From NCBI RefSeq assembly GCF_000328705.1, contig NC_019673.1, positions 8,009,501-8,073,500 of the forward strand: 64,000 nt of DNA, in the 5' to 3' direction. Below, piece by piece: positions 50,300 through 59,083 of the stretch; positions within the stretch are counted from its first letter, which is position 1, and each line of letters starts with the position of its first letter. A model generated the notes under the pieces. The model did not search any database and was not told where the DNA came from. It saw only the letters and a program-made list of their open reading frames with translations. The translations under genes and the position numbers were made by a program. This DNA comes from Saccharothrix espanaensis DSM 44229. GTDB lineage: Bacteria; Actinomycetota; Actinomycetes; Mycobacteriales; Pseudonocardiaceae.

Positions 50300-51685
50300 A
50301 TGCGGCACGCATCGGGTCGGCTGATCCTGCTGGTAGCGGTGGTTTCGACGGCGCTGGTCGCGTCGGCGTGCACCCAAGCCGTCCCCGGGCGGCCGGTGGC
50401 GGGCAAGGTCGTCGCCAAGGACGGCGTCGACCCGAGCTTCATCAAGGGCACCGACGGCGGCGACATCGACCGGCTGGGCGCCACCGCGATCACCGACGTC
50501 GACAAGTACTGGGAGCAGGCGTACCCGGCCACGTTCGGCGAGAAGTGGCGGCCGATCGAGGGCGGCGTCTACTCGGTGGACACCGCGGACCCGGCCGCCA
50601 AGCCGCCGCCGTGCACCGAGAAGGCCAGCGACGTCGAAGGCAACGCCTTCTACTGCCCCAGCGCCGACGCCATCGCCTGGGACCGCGCCGCCCTGCTGCC
50701 CGTCCTGCGCGACGGCTACGGCGACGCGGCCGTGGTGATCGTCCTGGCCCACGAGATGGGCCACGCCGTGCAGCGCCGGATGGGCATCACGCCCGAGGCC
50801 GAGCGCAAGAACCCGGAGAAGTACCCGACCATCCTCACCGAGGCGATGGCCGACTGCTTCGCCGGCAGCTTCATCAGGTGGGTCAACGACGGCAAGTCCG
50901 AGCACCTCGACATCGGCACGGACACCCTCGACGCGGCGCTGGGCGCGCTCATCTCGTTCCGCGACCCGGTGGGCACCTCGCCCAACGACAAGTCCGCGCA
51001 CGGCAACGCCTTCGACCGCGTGTCGGCGTTCCAGGACGGGTACCAGGAGGGCACCAAGTTCTGCTCCGGGATGACCGTGCAGACCCGCAAGTTCACCCAG
51101 CAGGGCTTCACCAACGTCGACGACCGCGACCGCGGCGGCAACCTGCCGTTCGACGAGATGCTCGACGCCATCACCCCGGACCTCGACAACTACTACAAGG
51201 CGCTGGTCACGTCCAAGGGCAAGACGTGGACGCCGCCCAAGACCACGCCCACCCAGAAGGAGCCGGACTGCTCCGGCGACCAGGGCCCGGTGGCGTTCTG
51301 CCCGAAGGACAAGTCGGTGGAGATCGAGGTCGCCGAGGAGCTGCCCGAGCTGCACGCCAAGATCGGCGACTACGCGACCGGCATCCTCCTCGCGTCGAGG
51401 TACGGCATGGCGGCGCGCGCCGCGCTCGGCAAGGAGGTCGACGGCGACGAGGCGTCGGCCGGCGCGCTGTGCCTGGCCGGGGCCTACACCCGCGAGGTGT
51501 TCACCCGCCGGCAGGGCTTCGGGTTGTCGCCCGGTGACCTGGACGAGGCGGTGAAGGTGCTGCTGGCCTACGACTACGCGGCCCGCGACGGGTCCGGCGA
51601 GGCGTCGGTGGCACCGGGCTTCAAGCGCGTCGACGTGTTCCGCAGCGGCGTGTTCGTCGGCGACAAGGCGTGCGGGCTCGGATAG
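50300..51685 (+). CDS. Lipoprotein zinc metallopeptidase 1
   Basis: A 461-residue protein with a lipoprotein signal (hydrophobic helix LILLVAVVSTALVASAC, lipobox cysteine at 25). The zinc motif is LAHEMGHAVQ (HExxH), with a downstream glutamate in LTEAMADCFAGSFIRW as the third ligand region, matching neutral zinc metallopeptidases of the YpfJ type. Anchored outside the membrane. Tandem paralogue follows. ATG 50300 gives a standard signal. Confidence 0.85.
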   Translation: MRHASGRLILLVAVVSTALVASACTQAVPGRPVAGKVVAKDGVDPSFIKGTDGGDIDRLGATAITDVDKYWEQAYPATFGEKWRPIEGGVYSVDTADPAAKPPPCTEKASDVEGNAFYCPSADAIAWDRAALLPVLRDGYGDAAVVIVLAHEMGHAVQRRMGITPEAERKNPEKYPTILTEAMADCFAGSFIRWVNDGKSEHLDIGTDTLDAALGALISFRDPVGTSPNDKSAHGNAFDRVSAFQDGYQEGTKFCSGMTVQTRKFTQQGFTNVDDRDRGGNLPFDEMLDAITPDLDNYYKALVTSKGKTWTPPKTTPTQKEPDCSGDQGPVAFCPKDKSVEIEVAEELPELHAKIGDYATGILLASRYGMAARAALGKEVDGDEASAGALCLAGAYTREVFTRRQGFGLSPGDLDEAVKVLLAYDYAARDGSGEASVAPGFKRVDVFRSGVFVGDKACGLG

Positions 51686-51756
51686 TTCCGGTCACACCGC
51701 CCGCGCCGGACAAGTAGTGTGCGCACGGACCGCACTGATCGGGATGGGGCTTGGAC

Positions 51757-53196
51757 ATGGCTCGACGGGTGTTCACGGCCGCGGCGCTGGTCGCGGTCGC
51801 AGCGTTGACCGCCGGCTGCTCACAGGCCGTGCACGGTTCGGCACGAGCGGTGAAACCGGACGTGTCCAAGGTGTCCGGCCTGGACATCACCACCGGTGAC
51901 AGCGGCCCCAAGCCCGGCGTGCCGGACGCCGACCTGCGGGTGGAGAACGGCGACGGCGGCGAGATGGACCGCCTGGCCATCAACACCCTGGCCGACGTCG
52001 AGGAGTACTGGTCCGAGCAACTGCCGAAGAACTTCGCCGGCAAGAAGTTCGAGCCGGTCAAGCGCCTGGTCTCGTACGACTCGAACGGCGCCGGCATCGA
52101 GATCTGCCGGACGAACACCAAGGGCGTGGCCAACGCCTTCTACTGCTCCCTCGACGACAGCATCGCGTGGGACCGCGGCGAACTGCTGCCCATGCTGGAC
52201 GACGCCTTCGGCCCGATGGCCGTGGTCACGGTCCTGGCCCACGAGATGGGCCACGCCGTGCAGTACAAGCTCGGCCCGGACAGCGGCGTCACCCAGGCGA
52301 CCCCGTCGATCATCAAGGAACAGCAGGCCGACTGCTACGCCGGCAACTTCTTCCGCTGGGTGGCGGAGGGCAAGTCCAAGCACTTCCGCATCTCCACCGG
52401 TCCGGGCCTGAACCAGATCCTGGCCACCATGTTCTTCATCCGGGACGCCGCCGGCACCTCGGCGGAGAAGCAGGGAGCGCACGGCAGCGCGTTCGACCGC
52501 GTGGCCGCGTTCCAGTTCGGCTTCGCCGGCGACCCCAAGCGCTGCGCCCAGATCGACGACCAGGAGATCAAGACCAGGATCACCCAGGAGAAGTTCGACG
52601 CGCAGGACGTCGACACCGGTCTGGGCAAGGGCAACGTGAAGGTGGACGACAAGCGCTACCTGGACCTGCTGGAGGAGAGCCTCCGCAGCGCCTTCAACCA
52701 GAGCGGAGCCACCCCGCCCACGATGAAGACGGGCGACGCGAACTGCTCGAACGCCCAACAGACCACCCCGGCCGCGTACTGCCCGGCGACCAACACGATC
52801 ACCGTCGACCTCCCCGACCTGGTCAAGATCGGCACCCCGCCGAAACGAGGCCAGAAGGGCGGAATCGGCGACTTCGCCGCCTTCGCCGAAATCGCGTCCC
52901 GCTTCGCCCTGTCGATCCAGAAAGCCACGGGCTATTCGCTGGAAGGCCCGGCGGCCGGCCTCCGCACCGCGTGCCTCACCGGAGCCTGGGCAGGCACGAC
53001 GAACCAGCCCAAGGCCGACCTCCGCCTGTCCTCGGGCGACCTGGACGAAGCCGTGGCCGAACTCCTGGCGGACAAGAGCCTGATCGCCGCAGACGTCAAC
53101 GGCCAGGTAGTCCCCTCGGGCTTCGCCCGCGTAGAAGCCTTCCGAGACGGCTTCTACGACGGCAGCGGCCTCTGCACCCGCAAATACTCAGACTGA
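51757..53196 (+). CDS. Lipoprotein zinc metallopeptidase 2 (paralogue)
   Basis: A 479-residue homologue of the preceding protein: lipobox cysteine after ALTAG, the motif VLAHEMGHAVQYKLG and IKEQQADCYAGNFFRW. The order of conserved blocks is shared (AFYC, AWDRGELLPMLDD, then GSAFDRVAAFQFGF). The central linker and C terminus differ. ATG 51757 (GGGG 7 bp upstream) is preferred to TTG 51751. Tandem duplication is the likely origin; the last third uses a wider range of synonymous codons. Confidence 0.85.
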   Translation: MARRVFTAAALVAVAALTAGCSQAVHGSARAVKPDVSKVSGLDITTGDSGPKPGVPDADLRVENGDGGEMDRLAINTLADVEEYWSEQLPKNFAGKKFEPVKRLVSYDSNGAGIEICRTNTKGVANAFYCSLDDSIAWDRGELLPMLDDAFGPMAVVTVLAHEMGHAVQYKLGPDSGVTQATPSIIKEQQADCYAGNFFRWVAEGKSKHFRISTGPGLNQILATMFFIRDAAGTSAEKQGAHGSAFDRVAAFQFGFAGDPKRCAQIDDQEIKTRITQEKFDAQDVDTGLGKGNVKVDDKRYLDLLEESLRSAFNQSGATPPTMKTGDANCSNAQQTTPAAYCPATNTITVDLPDLVKIGTPPKRGQKGGIGDFAAFAEIASRFALSIQKATGYSLEGPAAGLRTACLTGAWAGTTNQPKADLRLSSGDLDEAVAELLADKSLIAADVNGQVVPSGFARVEAFRDGFYDGSGLCTRKYSD

Positions 53197-53198
53197 CA

Positions 53199-53264
53199 CC
53201 ACCCACACGACACACGCGCCCACCACCCGACACACGCGCCCACCCACACGACACACGCGCACCA
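53199..53264. repeat. About 20-bp CACCC/ACGACACACGCGCC tandem repeat
   Basis: Three degenerate units with core CCGACACACGCGCCCA follow the second peptidase stop. They end 15 bp before the 203-bp element. Confidence 0.75.
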
Positions 53265-53307
53265 CCTACGCGCGCACCCTCAATCCCCCTGCCGCGTCGT
53301 GTCATCC

Positions 53308-53317
53308 CCGTATGGCC
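53308..53317. repeat. Target-site duplication, left
   Basis: CCGTATGGCC directly abuts the left IS end and is repeated at 54828-54837. The uninterrupted copy B has it once, confirming it as the 10-bp duplication. Confidence 0.92.
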
Positions 53318-54827
53318 CAATGCCGCTAAGTTAGTGTCCTTACGGTAGAATTCAGCCATGGCGCGTGCTGGGCAGAAGAAAGCGTCGGTTGCGGTCGGCG
53401 AAGATGTCCGGCTTGTCGACCGGGTTTCGCTCGGTGTTCTGGCCGAGGTGGTTTCGCGGGACTTGATCGAGGAGGTCCTGGACGAGACCGGGAAACGCGA
53501 GCAGCGGACGCGTCTGCTTCCGGCGCATGTGATGGTGCGGTTCTGTCAAGCGATGTGCCTGTTCTTCGACGACGACTACGAGGAGGTCATGCGGAAACTC
53601 GTCGGCTCGTTGAAGTCGATGGGGTCGTGGCGCGGTGAATGGCATGTTCCGTCGACCTCGGCGGTGGCGCAGGCACGGCAGCGTCTCGGGTCCGAGCCGT
53701 TGCGCGTGTTGTTCGAGCGGGTCGCGGTGCCGGTCGCCGGGCCGGGTGCCCATGGGGCATGGCTGAGGTCGCGGCGGGTCATGGCCGTGGACGGTGTCAT
53801 GCTCGATCTCCAGGACACGCCGGAGAATGTCGCGGAGTTCGGCAAGAGCGGAAACGACCACAAAGCAAGTGGGTTCCCCCAGGCGTTGGTGGTGGCGTTG
53901 GCCGAATGCGGGTCGCATGCGATCGTCGATGCCGTGATCAGTGGCTACCGCGGTGACGAGAAAGCCTTGTCCCGATCGTTGCTCGGCTCGGTCGAGGCCG
54001 GGATGCTGGTCACCGCCGATCGGAACTTCTACAGCTACTCGCTCTGGGAGGATTTCCTCGACACTGGCGCCGACCTGCTCTGGAGGATCGGCTCCGGGGT
54101 CGAGCTGCCCGTGCTGAAATGGCTTTCCGACGGCTCCTTCGACTCGATCCTGCTGAACCCTCAGGTCCGCGCCGGACGACGCCGACAGGTGATCGCCGAC
54201 GCCGCCGCCGGGAAGACCGTCAGCCCCGAGCAGGGATTCCGGGTCCGGGTTGTGGAATACGAAGTACCCGACCGGGAGGGCAACGGTACCGGCGAAGTGA
54301 TCTGCTTGGCCACCACTATTCCGGAACCATCGGAAGCCACTGCCGCCGAACTGGCCTGGTGCTATCACCAGCGGTGGGAGATCGAGTCCGTTTTCAACGA
54401 GATCAAGACGCATCAACGCGGTAACGCCCGGATACTGCGGTCGAAATCGCCGGACATGGTCCGTCAGGAGATCTGGGCATTCCTGCTCACTCATTACGCC
54501 ATCCGCAGTCTGATGAGCCGGGCTGCCGACGAGGCCGATGTCGACCCCGACGAACTGTCCTTCATCCGCACTCTCCGCGTCGTCCGCCGCCAGGTCACCG
54601 CTCAGGCGGATTTTTCCCCCTGACCACCGCTGGCGAGCACTTGTCGACACCTTCGAGGAAATCCTCTGGAGACCCACACGAAGACGTCGCAACCGTACCT
54701 GCGCTCGCGTTGTCAAACGCGGACGCCACAACTCCTACCGCGTCAAACGACCTGAACACCGCAGCATCAGGCATGACGGAACACCGACCATCAAGCTCCG
54801 CTCACCCGCCCTAACTTAACGGCATTG
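53318..54827 (+). mobile_element. IS4-family insertion sequence, 1510 bp
   Basis: Ends are imperfect inverted repeats: CAATGCCGCTAAGTTAG on the left and the same with one change (CAATGCCGTTAAGTTAG) read inward from the right. A 10-bp direct duplication flanks it. It encodes one DDE transposase with the IS4 YREK signature. Length, duplication size and signature all agree with IS4. Confidence 0.95.
53358..54819 (+). pseudogene. IS4 transposase, frameshifted near the C terminus
   Basis: The main frame (53358-54623, 421 residues) has catalytic Asp145 (VMAVDGVMLD), Asp221 (VTADRNFY) and the full Y-x2-R-x3-E-x6-K signature (Y336, R339, E343, K350). It stops at 54621 after a T5C5 run (54611-54620). 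The expected C-terminal tail, with RVVKRGRHNSYRVKRPEH, continues in the +1 frame to 54819. Removing one base from the run restores a single frame. The core is whole, so activity cannot be excluded. Confidence 0.88.
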
Positions 54828-54837
54828 CCGTATGGCC
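54828..54837. repeat. Target-site duplication, right
   Basis: Second copy of CCGTATGGCC, adjoining the right IS end. Confidence 0.92.
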
Positions 54838-55031
54838 CGCGCGCAGCGAACCGCGCTTTGCCAGGGTATGCAAGCACGCTTTTCGCTTGCATACCCTGGC
54901 AAAGGGTGGTTGTCTTCAGACCGGGCCGTACGGGGATGACACGACGCCCGCTCTTTCTTTTAGTCATCCTTGGCGGCTCGCCCGTCCGGCGAGGACTCTT
55001 TCAGCTTTTGCTTTAGCTTTTGCTTTTATCT

Positions 55032-56027
55032 CTAGAACAAAGCACTAGCCAACGCCCGCCGAGCCCGAGCCACCCGATCGTCGTCCGCCGGGAACAGTTC
55101 GAACAACCCGACCAGGTGCTCCCGCACCCGATCCCGGTCCTCCCCGAACACCCGCCGAACCGTGTCGATCAACCGCCCGAAAGCGCGCTCCACGTCCTGC
55201 CCGGCCAACTCGGCGTCAGCCGCCGCCAACTGCGCGTCGACGTCGTCGGGCGCGGCGTCGGCCGCCGCCACCACGTCGCTGGACAGTCCCTCGGCCCGAG
55301 CCGTGAACCGGACCTGCGCCAGCGCGGCCTTCGCTTCGGCGTTGGCCGGCTCAGCCGCCAGGATGGCCTCGTAGGCGGCGATCGCCGCGTCGAACTCGCC
55401 GCGCTCGAACGCCTCTTCGGCGGCCACGAACCGCGGGTCCTCGAACTCTTCCACCGGCTCGCCGCCACCGCCGCCGGACGCAGCCTCGGCCGCCCGGATC
55501 CCCGGCAGCCGATCTCGCAGGGCGTCGAGCAACCGGTTGATCCACTGGTCGAACTCGACGTCCGACAGCGGCTGGGCGAACGCGTCCACCGGCTGCCCGG
55601 CGGCCAGGGCGACCACCGTCGGCACCGACTGGACGCCGAACGCCTGCCCCACCCGGGGGTTGGCGTCGAGGTCGACCCGGGCCAGGATCCACGCGCCGCC
55701 ACCGGCGCGCGCGGCCTTCTCCAGGATCGGGGACAGCTGTCCCGCCTCGGGACTCCACGCCGCGGTCAGCTCGACCACGACCGGGATGTCCAGGGAGCGC
55801 TCGACGACGGCCTGGAACGTGGCCTCCGTGACGTCGAGCACCCACGGACTGTGCCCGCCGTCGGGTGCGCCCGGGGCGTTGCCCGACGCGGAGGCGGAAG
55901 CGGATGCGGGCGGCGCGGTGGACCGCTGACGGGCGGCGTCGGCCCGTGCCTTCAGCGCGCCGAGGTCGACAGCCCCGGACAGCGCGGCGGACAGTGCTGC
56001 GGTCTTGCGAGGGTCTGGCCTTGTCAC
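55032..56027 (-). CDS. Thioredoxin-fold/TPR co-chaperone (CnoX/YbbN-like)
   Basis: A 331-residue protein. After a low-complexity start, residues 75-175 are a thioredoxin fold in which the CxxC active site is replaced (ELTAAWSPEAGQL), so it is not a standard reductase. Residues 210-331 are TPR-like (EEAFERGEFDAAIAAYEAIL, AAEPANAEAKAALAQVRF). This is the architecture of the CnoX/YbbN co-chaperone. Mycobacterium has a thioredoxin-like gene (Rv1324) near glgB-glgE, so it may be a displaced member of that neighbourhood. Confidence 0.85.
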   Translation of the reverse strand: MTRPDPRKTAALSAALSGAVDLGALKARADAARQRSTAPPASASASASGNAPGAPDGGHSPWVLDVTEATFQAVVERSLDIPVVVELTAAWSPEAGQLSPILEKAARAGGGAWILARVDLDANPRVGQAFGVQSVPTVVALAAGQPVDAFAQPLSDVEFDQWINRLLDALRDRLPGIRAAEAASGGGGGEPVEEFEDPRFVAAEEAFERGEFDAAIAAYEAILAAEPANAEAKAALAQVRFTARAEGLSSDVVAAADAAPDDVDAQLAAADAELAGQDVERAFGRLIDTVRRVFGEDRDRVREHLVGLFELFPADDDRVARARRALASALF

Positions 56028-56072
56028 GGTTCCATCCTGGCACGAACCGCCCAGTCCCCTGCGGGCGACTGG

Positions 56073-56936
56073 TCAGGTCGTGAGCTCTCGCACTGGGTCG
56101 ATCGCCATCGGATTGACCCGCATCGCCTCGTTCTGCCGGGCGAGCCGTAGTACCAGCGGGGTCATCAACTCTTCGAACCTGGCGGTTTTCGCAGGTCCGA
56201 GGGCTTTCCACGGGCTTTGGGCAGCGTGATCGGTGCGTCGCTCGATCTCTCTTCTGAGCTCCGCTCCCCGCACGGTGAGTCCTGCGGAGTAGAGGCCGCG
56301 CTCCCCCAAGGACGCCTCGGCCGCCGCCCACTCGTCTTCGTTCCACCCCCGGGCCGTCCGCAGATAGGCGGGGTCCAACCCCTTGTCGGCCCCGAAGAGG
56401 ACCAACGTCTCGCACGGCGTGAGATCAGCGGCCACGAGAGCCGCGATGTGCCCGTCGCCTCTCAGTTCCCGCAACGTCGTGCACGCCTGCCACAGGGCCA
56501 GGTGCGGTTCCTCAGGCAGTTCAAGCGCCGCGTTGGCCGCGCCCAGGACCCTGCCCGCCTTGGCGGCTTCGGTTGCCGCGTCTCTCGCCAGCGCGGCTGG
56601 TTCCCCCACGTCCAACGTGGGGAGCATCCGGCGCAGAGCACCGTCCACGCCGCGCAGCCGGGTTTCCAGGAACCGCTCAGGCGAGGCCACGTCCCAAGCG
56701 TCGGGAAGCGCCCGGGACACCATGCGCGGGTGGAAGCTGTAGAACGCGGCGGCCACCGCCTCGGGCGACGCGGCTCCCAGCGGAGCCGCGCGCATCCCGA
56801 AGTAGCCCATCCACCCGCCCTTGCAGCCCAGTTCGTCGGTGGCGGCGCGGGACTCGGGCGTGAAGTACGTAACGTCGTGGTACGTCTCGAACCTGAGCCA
56901 CAGGTCCCTCGGGCTCGGCTTCGCCATCGCGGTCAC
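56073..56936 (-). CDS. SCO6745-family protein
   Basis: A 287-residue protein of the actinobacterial SCO6745 family. The block LRELRGDGHIAALVAADLTPCE then LVLFGADKG is characteristic, as is the N-terminal MGYFGMRAAPLG. Family function is poorly defined; some members occur with tailoring genes. GTG 56936 lies 6 bp after TAAATT (a -10-like sequence) and may be leaderless; ATG 56927 is the alternative. A palindrome overlaps the promoter. Confidence 0.8.
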   Translation of the reverse strand: MTAMAKPSPRDLWLRFETYHDVTYFTPESRAATDELGCKGGWMGYFGMRAAPLGAASPEAVAAAFYSFHPRMVSRALPDAWDVASPERFLETRLRGVDGALRRMLPTLDVGEPAALARDAATEAAKAGRVLGAANAALELPEEPHLALWQACTTLRELRGDGHIAALVAADLTPCETLVLFGADKGLDPAYLRTARGWNEDEWAAAEASLGERGLYSAGLTVRGAELRREIERRTDHAAQSPWKALGPAKTARFEELMTPLVLRLARQNEAMRVNPMAIDPVRELTT

Positions 56937-56946
56937 CGGGCTAATT

Positions 56947-56964
56947 TAGTAGGACGTCCGACTA
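56947..56964. promoter_or_regulatory. 18-bp palindromic operator before the SCO6745-like gene
   Basis: TAGTAGGACGTCCGACTA is symmetric at 16 of 18 positions, centred on GGACGTCC, and overlaps TACTAAATT on the minus strand. The form is typical of TetR-family sites. No TetR gene is adjacent. Confidence 0.6.
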
Positions 56965-56977
56965 TCTGGCAACGGGG

Positions 56978-57295
56978 TCATTCCGTCGGCTGATCTCCAG
57001 GACCCGCGAGGTGCCGCTCCACCCGCTCGACCTTCGCCCGGAGCTGCCCCGTGAACCCGGGCCGGATGTCCGCCTTGAGCACCAGCCCCACGCGCGGAGC
57101 AACTGCCTGCACCACCTCGGTGGCCTTCTTCACCACCGCCATGACCTCGTCCCACTCCCCTTCGACCAACGTGAACATCGCGTTGGTCTCGTTGGGCAGG
57201 CCGGACTCCCGGACCACCCGCACCGCCGCGGCGACCGCCTCGGCGACGCTGTCGGACTCCCCGCCGAGCGGACTGACGCTGAACGCGACGAGCAC
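56978..57295 (-). CDS. MTH1187-family thiamine-binding protein
   Basis: A 105-residue DUF77/MTH1187 protein. Its sequence starts LVAFSVSPLGG and contains TNAMFTLVEGEWDEVMAVVK, the ferredoxin-like fold of the family, members of which bind thiamine or related pyrimidines. GTG 57295 is fixed by an AGGAGG ribosome site 5 bp upstream. It is divergent from the marR gene with 43 bp between. Confidence 0.85.
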   Translation of the reverse strand: MLVAFSVSPLGGESDSVAEAVAAAVRVVRESGLPNETNAMFTLVEGEWDEVMAVVKKATEVVQAVAPRVGLVLKADIRPGFTGQLRAKVERVERHLAGPGDQPTE

Positions 57296-57338
57296 AGTTG
57301 CCTCCTGGTTTCCGGGTACCCACTGGTAGCTTCGGCGC

Positions 57339-57842
57339 ATGACGTCCCAACCGCTGCCGTTCGACCCCATCGCGCGCGCTGCCGAGCTGTGGGAGAAGCG
57401 GATCGGACCGTCGACGGCGATGGCAGCGGTCACGAGCGTCATGCGAGTACAGCAGATCATCCAGTCCGCCGTGGACGCTGCCCTCAAGCCGCACGGCTTG
57501 ACGTTCGCCCGGTTCGAAGCGCTGGTGCTGCTGACGTTCGCCCGCACGGGCAGCCTGCCGATGCGCGTGATGGGCGAGCGGTTGCAGCTGCACCCCACGA
57601 GCGTGACCAACATCGTGGACCGGCTCGAAGCCGACGGACTGGTCCGGCGCAACCCGCACCCCACGGACCGGCGGACGACCCTGGTCGAGATCACTCCCGA
57701 CGGGCACGCGCGGCGGGAAGCGGCCACCGAAGCCGTGGTCGACGTCGAGTTCGGCTTGCGCGGACTCACCGAACGCCAGACCGAGCAGCTCACCGATCTC
57801 CTCGCCAAGGTGCGTCGTGCGGTGGGGGACTTCTCCGATTAA
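57339..57842 (+). CDS. MarR-family transcriptional regulator
   Basis: A 167-residue winged-helix protein. The recognition region is LPMRVMGERLQLHPTSVTNI followed by VDRLEADGLVRRNPHPTDRR, the DxRxxxxxLT signature of MarR appearing as DRRTTLVEITPDG. It may control the divergent thiamine-binding gene or its own expression. Ligand unknown. Confidence 0.92.
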   Translation: MTSQPLPFDPIARAAELWEKRIGPSTAMAAVTSVMRVQQIIQSAVDAALKPHGLTFARFEALVLLTFARTGSLPMRVMGERLQLHPTSVTNIVDRLEADGLVRRNPHPTDRRTTLVEITPDGHARREAATEAVVDVEFGLRGLTERQTEQLTDLLAKVRRAVGDFSD

Positions 57843-57946
57843 GGGCAGTTCCAGCGTGGCCGTCGCGGTCGTCGTGGTCGGGAGTTGCGGACACGAATCG
57901 AAGAAACCGCTGGACGTGACGTAACCCGTCAAGCACCCTGCGACGA

Positions 57947-59029
57947 GTGCGAGAAGTCGTAGCGCTGGTCATCTACAACGCCGAGTACGTCGGCTCGGTC
58001 GAGTTCACCGTGGACAGCCCGTGGTGGAACGACGTCGAACCGGTCGTGACGCGGTTGGACGAGATCCTGGGCGTCGCCACCAGCGTGCTCCGGCTGGTGT
58101 CCACCACCGGGTCCGGGATGCGCGACGGCCGGGTGACCTACCAAGTCGAAGCCGCTTCCCGCCCTTCCATCCCCGCTGACCAACCGACGCACCCCGCTGA
58201 CCGACCAGCACACCTCGCTGACAGAGCAGCAGAAGCGCACGAGCCGTTGAGGATGCCGTGGGCACGCCCAGGCGGCCCGGCAGCACTCGTGGCGTGGGCC
58301 GCGCAACACGTCGAGGTCCGACGCGCCGTGCAGGTGAAGACGTGGAACCTGTCCTGCCTCTACCGGCTGGAGACCGACCAGGGGACGTACTGGGCCAAGG
58401 AGACCCCACCGTTCATGGCCGACGAAGCCACGGTGACGTCTCTTGTCCGATCCGTCGACCCGTCCTTGGTCCCCGACGTCGTGGCCTCGGCACCCCGACG
58501 CACGTTGATGCGCGCCGCAGAGGGCATCGACTGCTGGCACCCCTCTTCCGAGGTGGTCGCCTCCATCGTGCCTCGCTGGGTCGGGGCCCAGGCGAAGGTG
58601 GCCGGTCTTGACGGCCGGCAGATCAAGACCAGAGGTGTCGACCTACCCTCGTGCGGCCTGCCGAACACGTTGCTGCACGGCGACTTCCACCCGGGGAACT
58701 GGCGCTCCGGAGGGATCGTCCTGGACTGGGCCGACGCCCACTGGGGCCACCCGGCACTGGACGCGGCCAGGCTCATCAGCTTCGTAGGCGATGACGTGAG
58801 CCAAGAACTGGGGATCGCCCGAATCTGGGCCGATGCCTGGCTGGAGCACCGGCCAGACAGCGACCCGCTGCAAGCTCTCCGGTACGCAAGGCCGGCAGCG
58901 CACCTGGTCGGTGCGTTGGTGTACCAGGAGTTCCTGGACTGCATCGAGGAGAGCGAGCGGGTGTACCACCTGGGCGATCCCGAGCACGAGCTGGAGCTGG
59001 CCCGTGCGCTCTCGGCCGAGCTGCCCTGA
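57947..59029 (+). CDS. Aminoglycoside-phosphotransferase-like protein
   Basis: A 360-residue protein. Residues 115-350 have the choline/aminoglycoside kinase fold with the catalytic loop LLHGDFHPGNWR and metal site VLDWADAHWGH. The first 95 residues are unlike the kinase, and include a degenerate repeat (PADQPTHPADRPAHLADRAA, residues 66-85). The GTG 57947 lacks a clear ribosome site. Substrate cannot be assigned; do not read this as proven antibiotic resistance. Confidence 0.8.
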   Translation: MREVVALVIYNAEYVGSVEFTVDSPWWNDVEPVVTRLDEILGVATSVLRLVSTTGSGMRDGRVTYQVEAASRPSIPADQPTHPADRPAHLADRAAEAHEPLRMPWARPGGPAALVAWAAQHVEVRRAVQVKTWNLSCLYRLETDQGTYWAKETPPFMADEATVTSLVRSVDPSLVPDVVASAPRRTLMRAAEGIDCWHPSSEVVASIVPRWVGAQAKVAGLDGRQIKTRGVDLPSCGLPNTLLHGDFHPGNWRSGGIVLDWADAHWGHPALDAARLISFVGDDVSQELGIARIWADAWLEHRPDSDPLQALRYARPAAHLVGALVYQEFLDCIEESERVYHLGDPEHELELARALSAELP

Positions 59030-59037
59030 TCCTCGTC

Positions 59038-59083
59038 TGCTCGGCGGCTGCTCGGCGGCTACTCGGCGGCTACTCGGCGGCTG
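59038..59083. repeat. 11-bp tandem repeat, four units
   Basis: CTRCTCGGCGG is repeated four times and runs into the final codons of the DUF3817 gene, including its stop at 59070-59072. Confidence 0.85.

Larger units (their letters stand above)
53279..55001. repeat. 203-bp palindromic element, copy A, split by an IS
   Basis: Bases 53279-53317 plus 54838-55001 form the same 203 bp as copy B in reverse orientation; I find no mismatch by eye. The IS at 53318-54827 lies between the halves. The element has a 23-bp outer inverted repeat and a 20-bp perfect inner inverted repeat (54856-54875 with 54885-54904). A T-rich tail with GCTTTT repeats follows at 55002-55026, just past the stop of the thioredoxin-like gene. 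Confidence 0.9.

Noticed and set aside
54611..54620. Programmed -1 frameshifting in the transposase
   Set aside because: The downstream tail lies in the +1 frame, and IS4 elements normally use a single frame, so an extra base is the simpler reading.
54825..55016. Short ORF in copy A and its twin at 59409-59687 sharing about 60 residues
   Set aside because: The shared residues are translation of the palindromic element itself; neither has a ribosome site, so I treat them as non-coding.
57947..59029. Aminoglycoside resistance gene
   Set aside because: Only the general kinase fold is seen, the N-terminal third is unrelated, and there is no resistance context.
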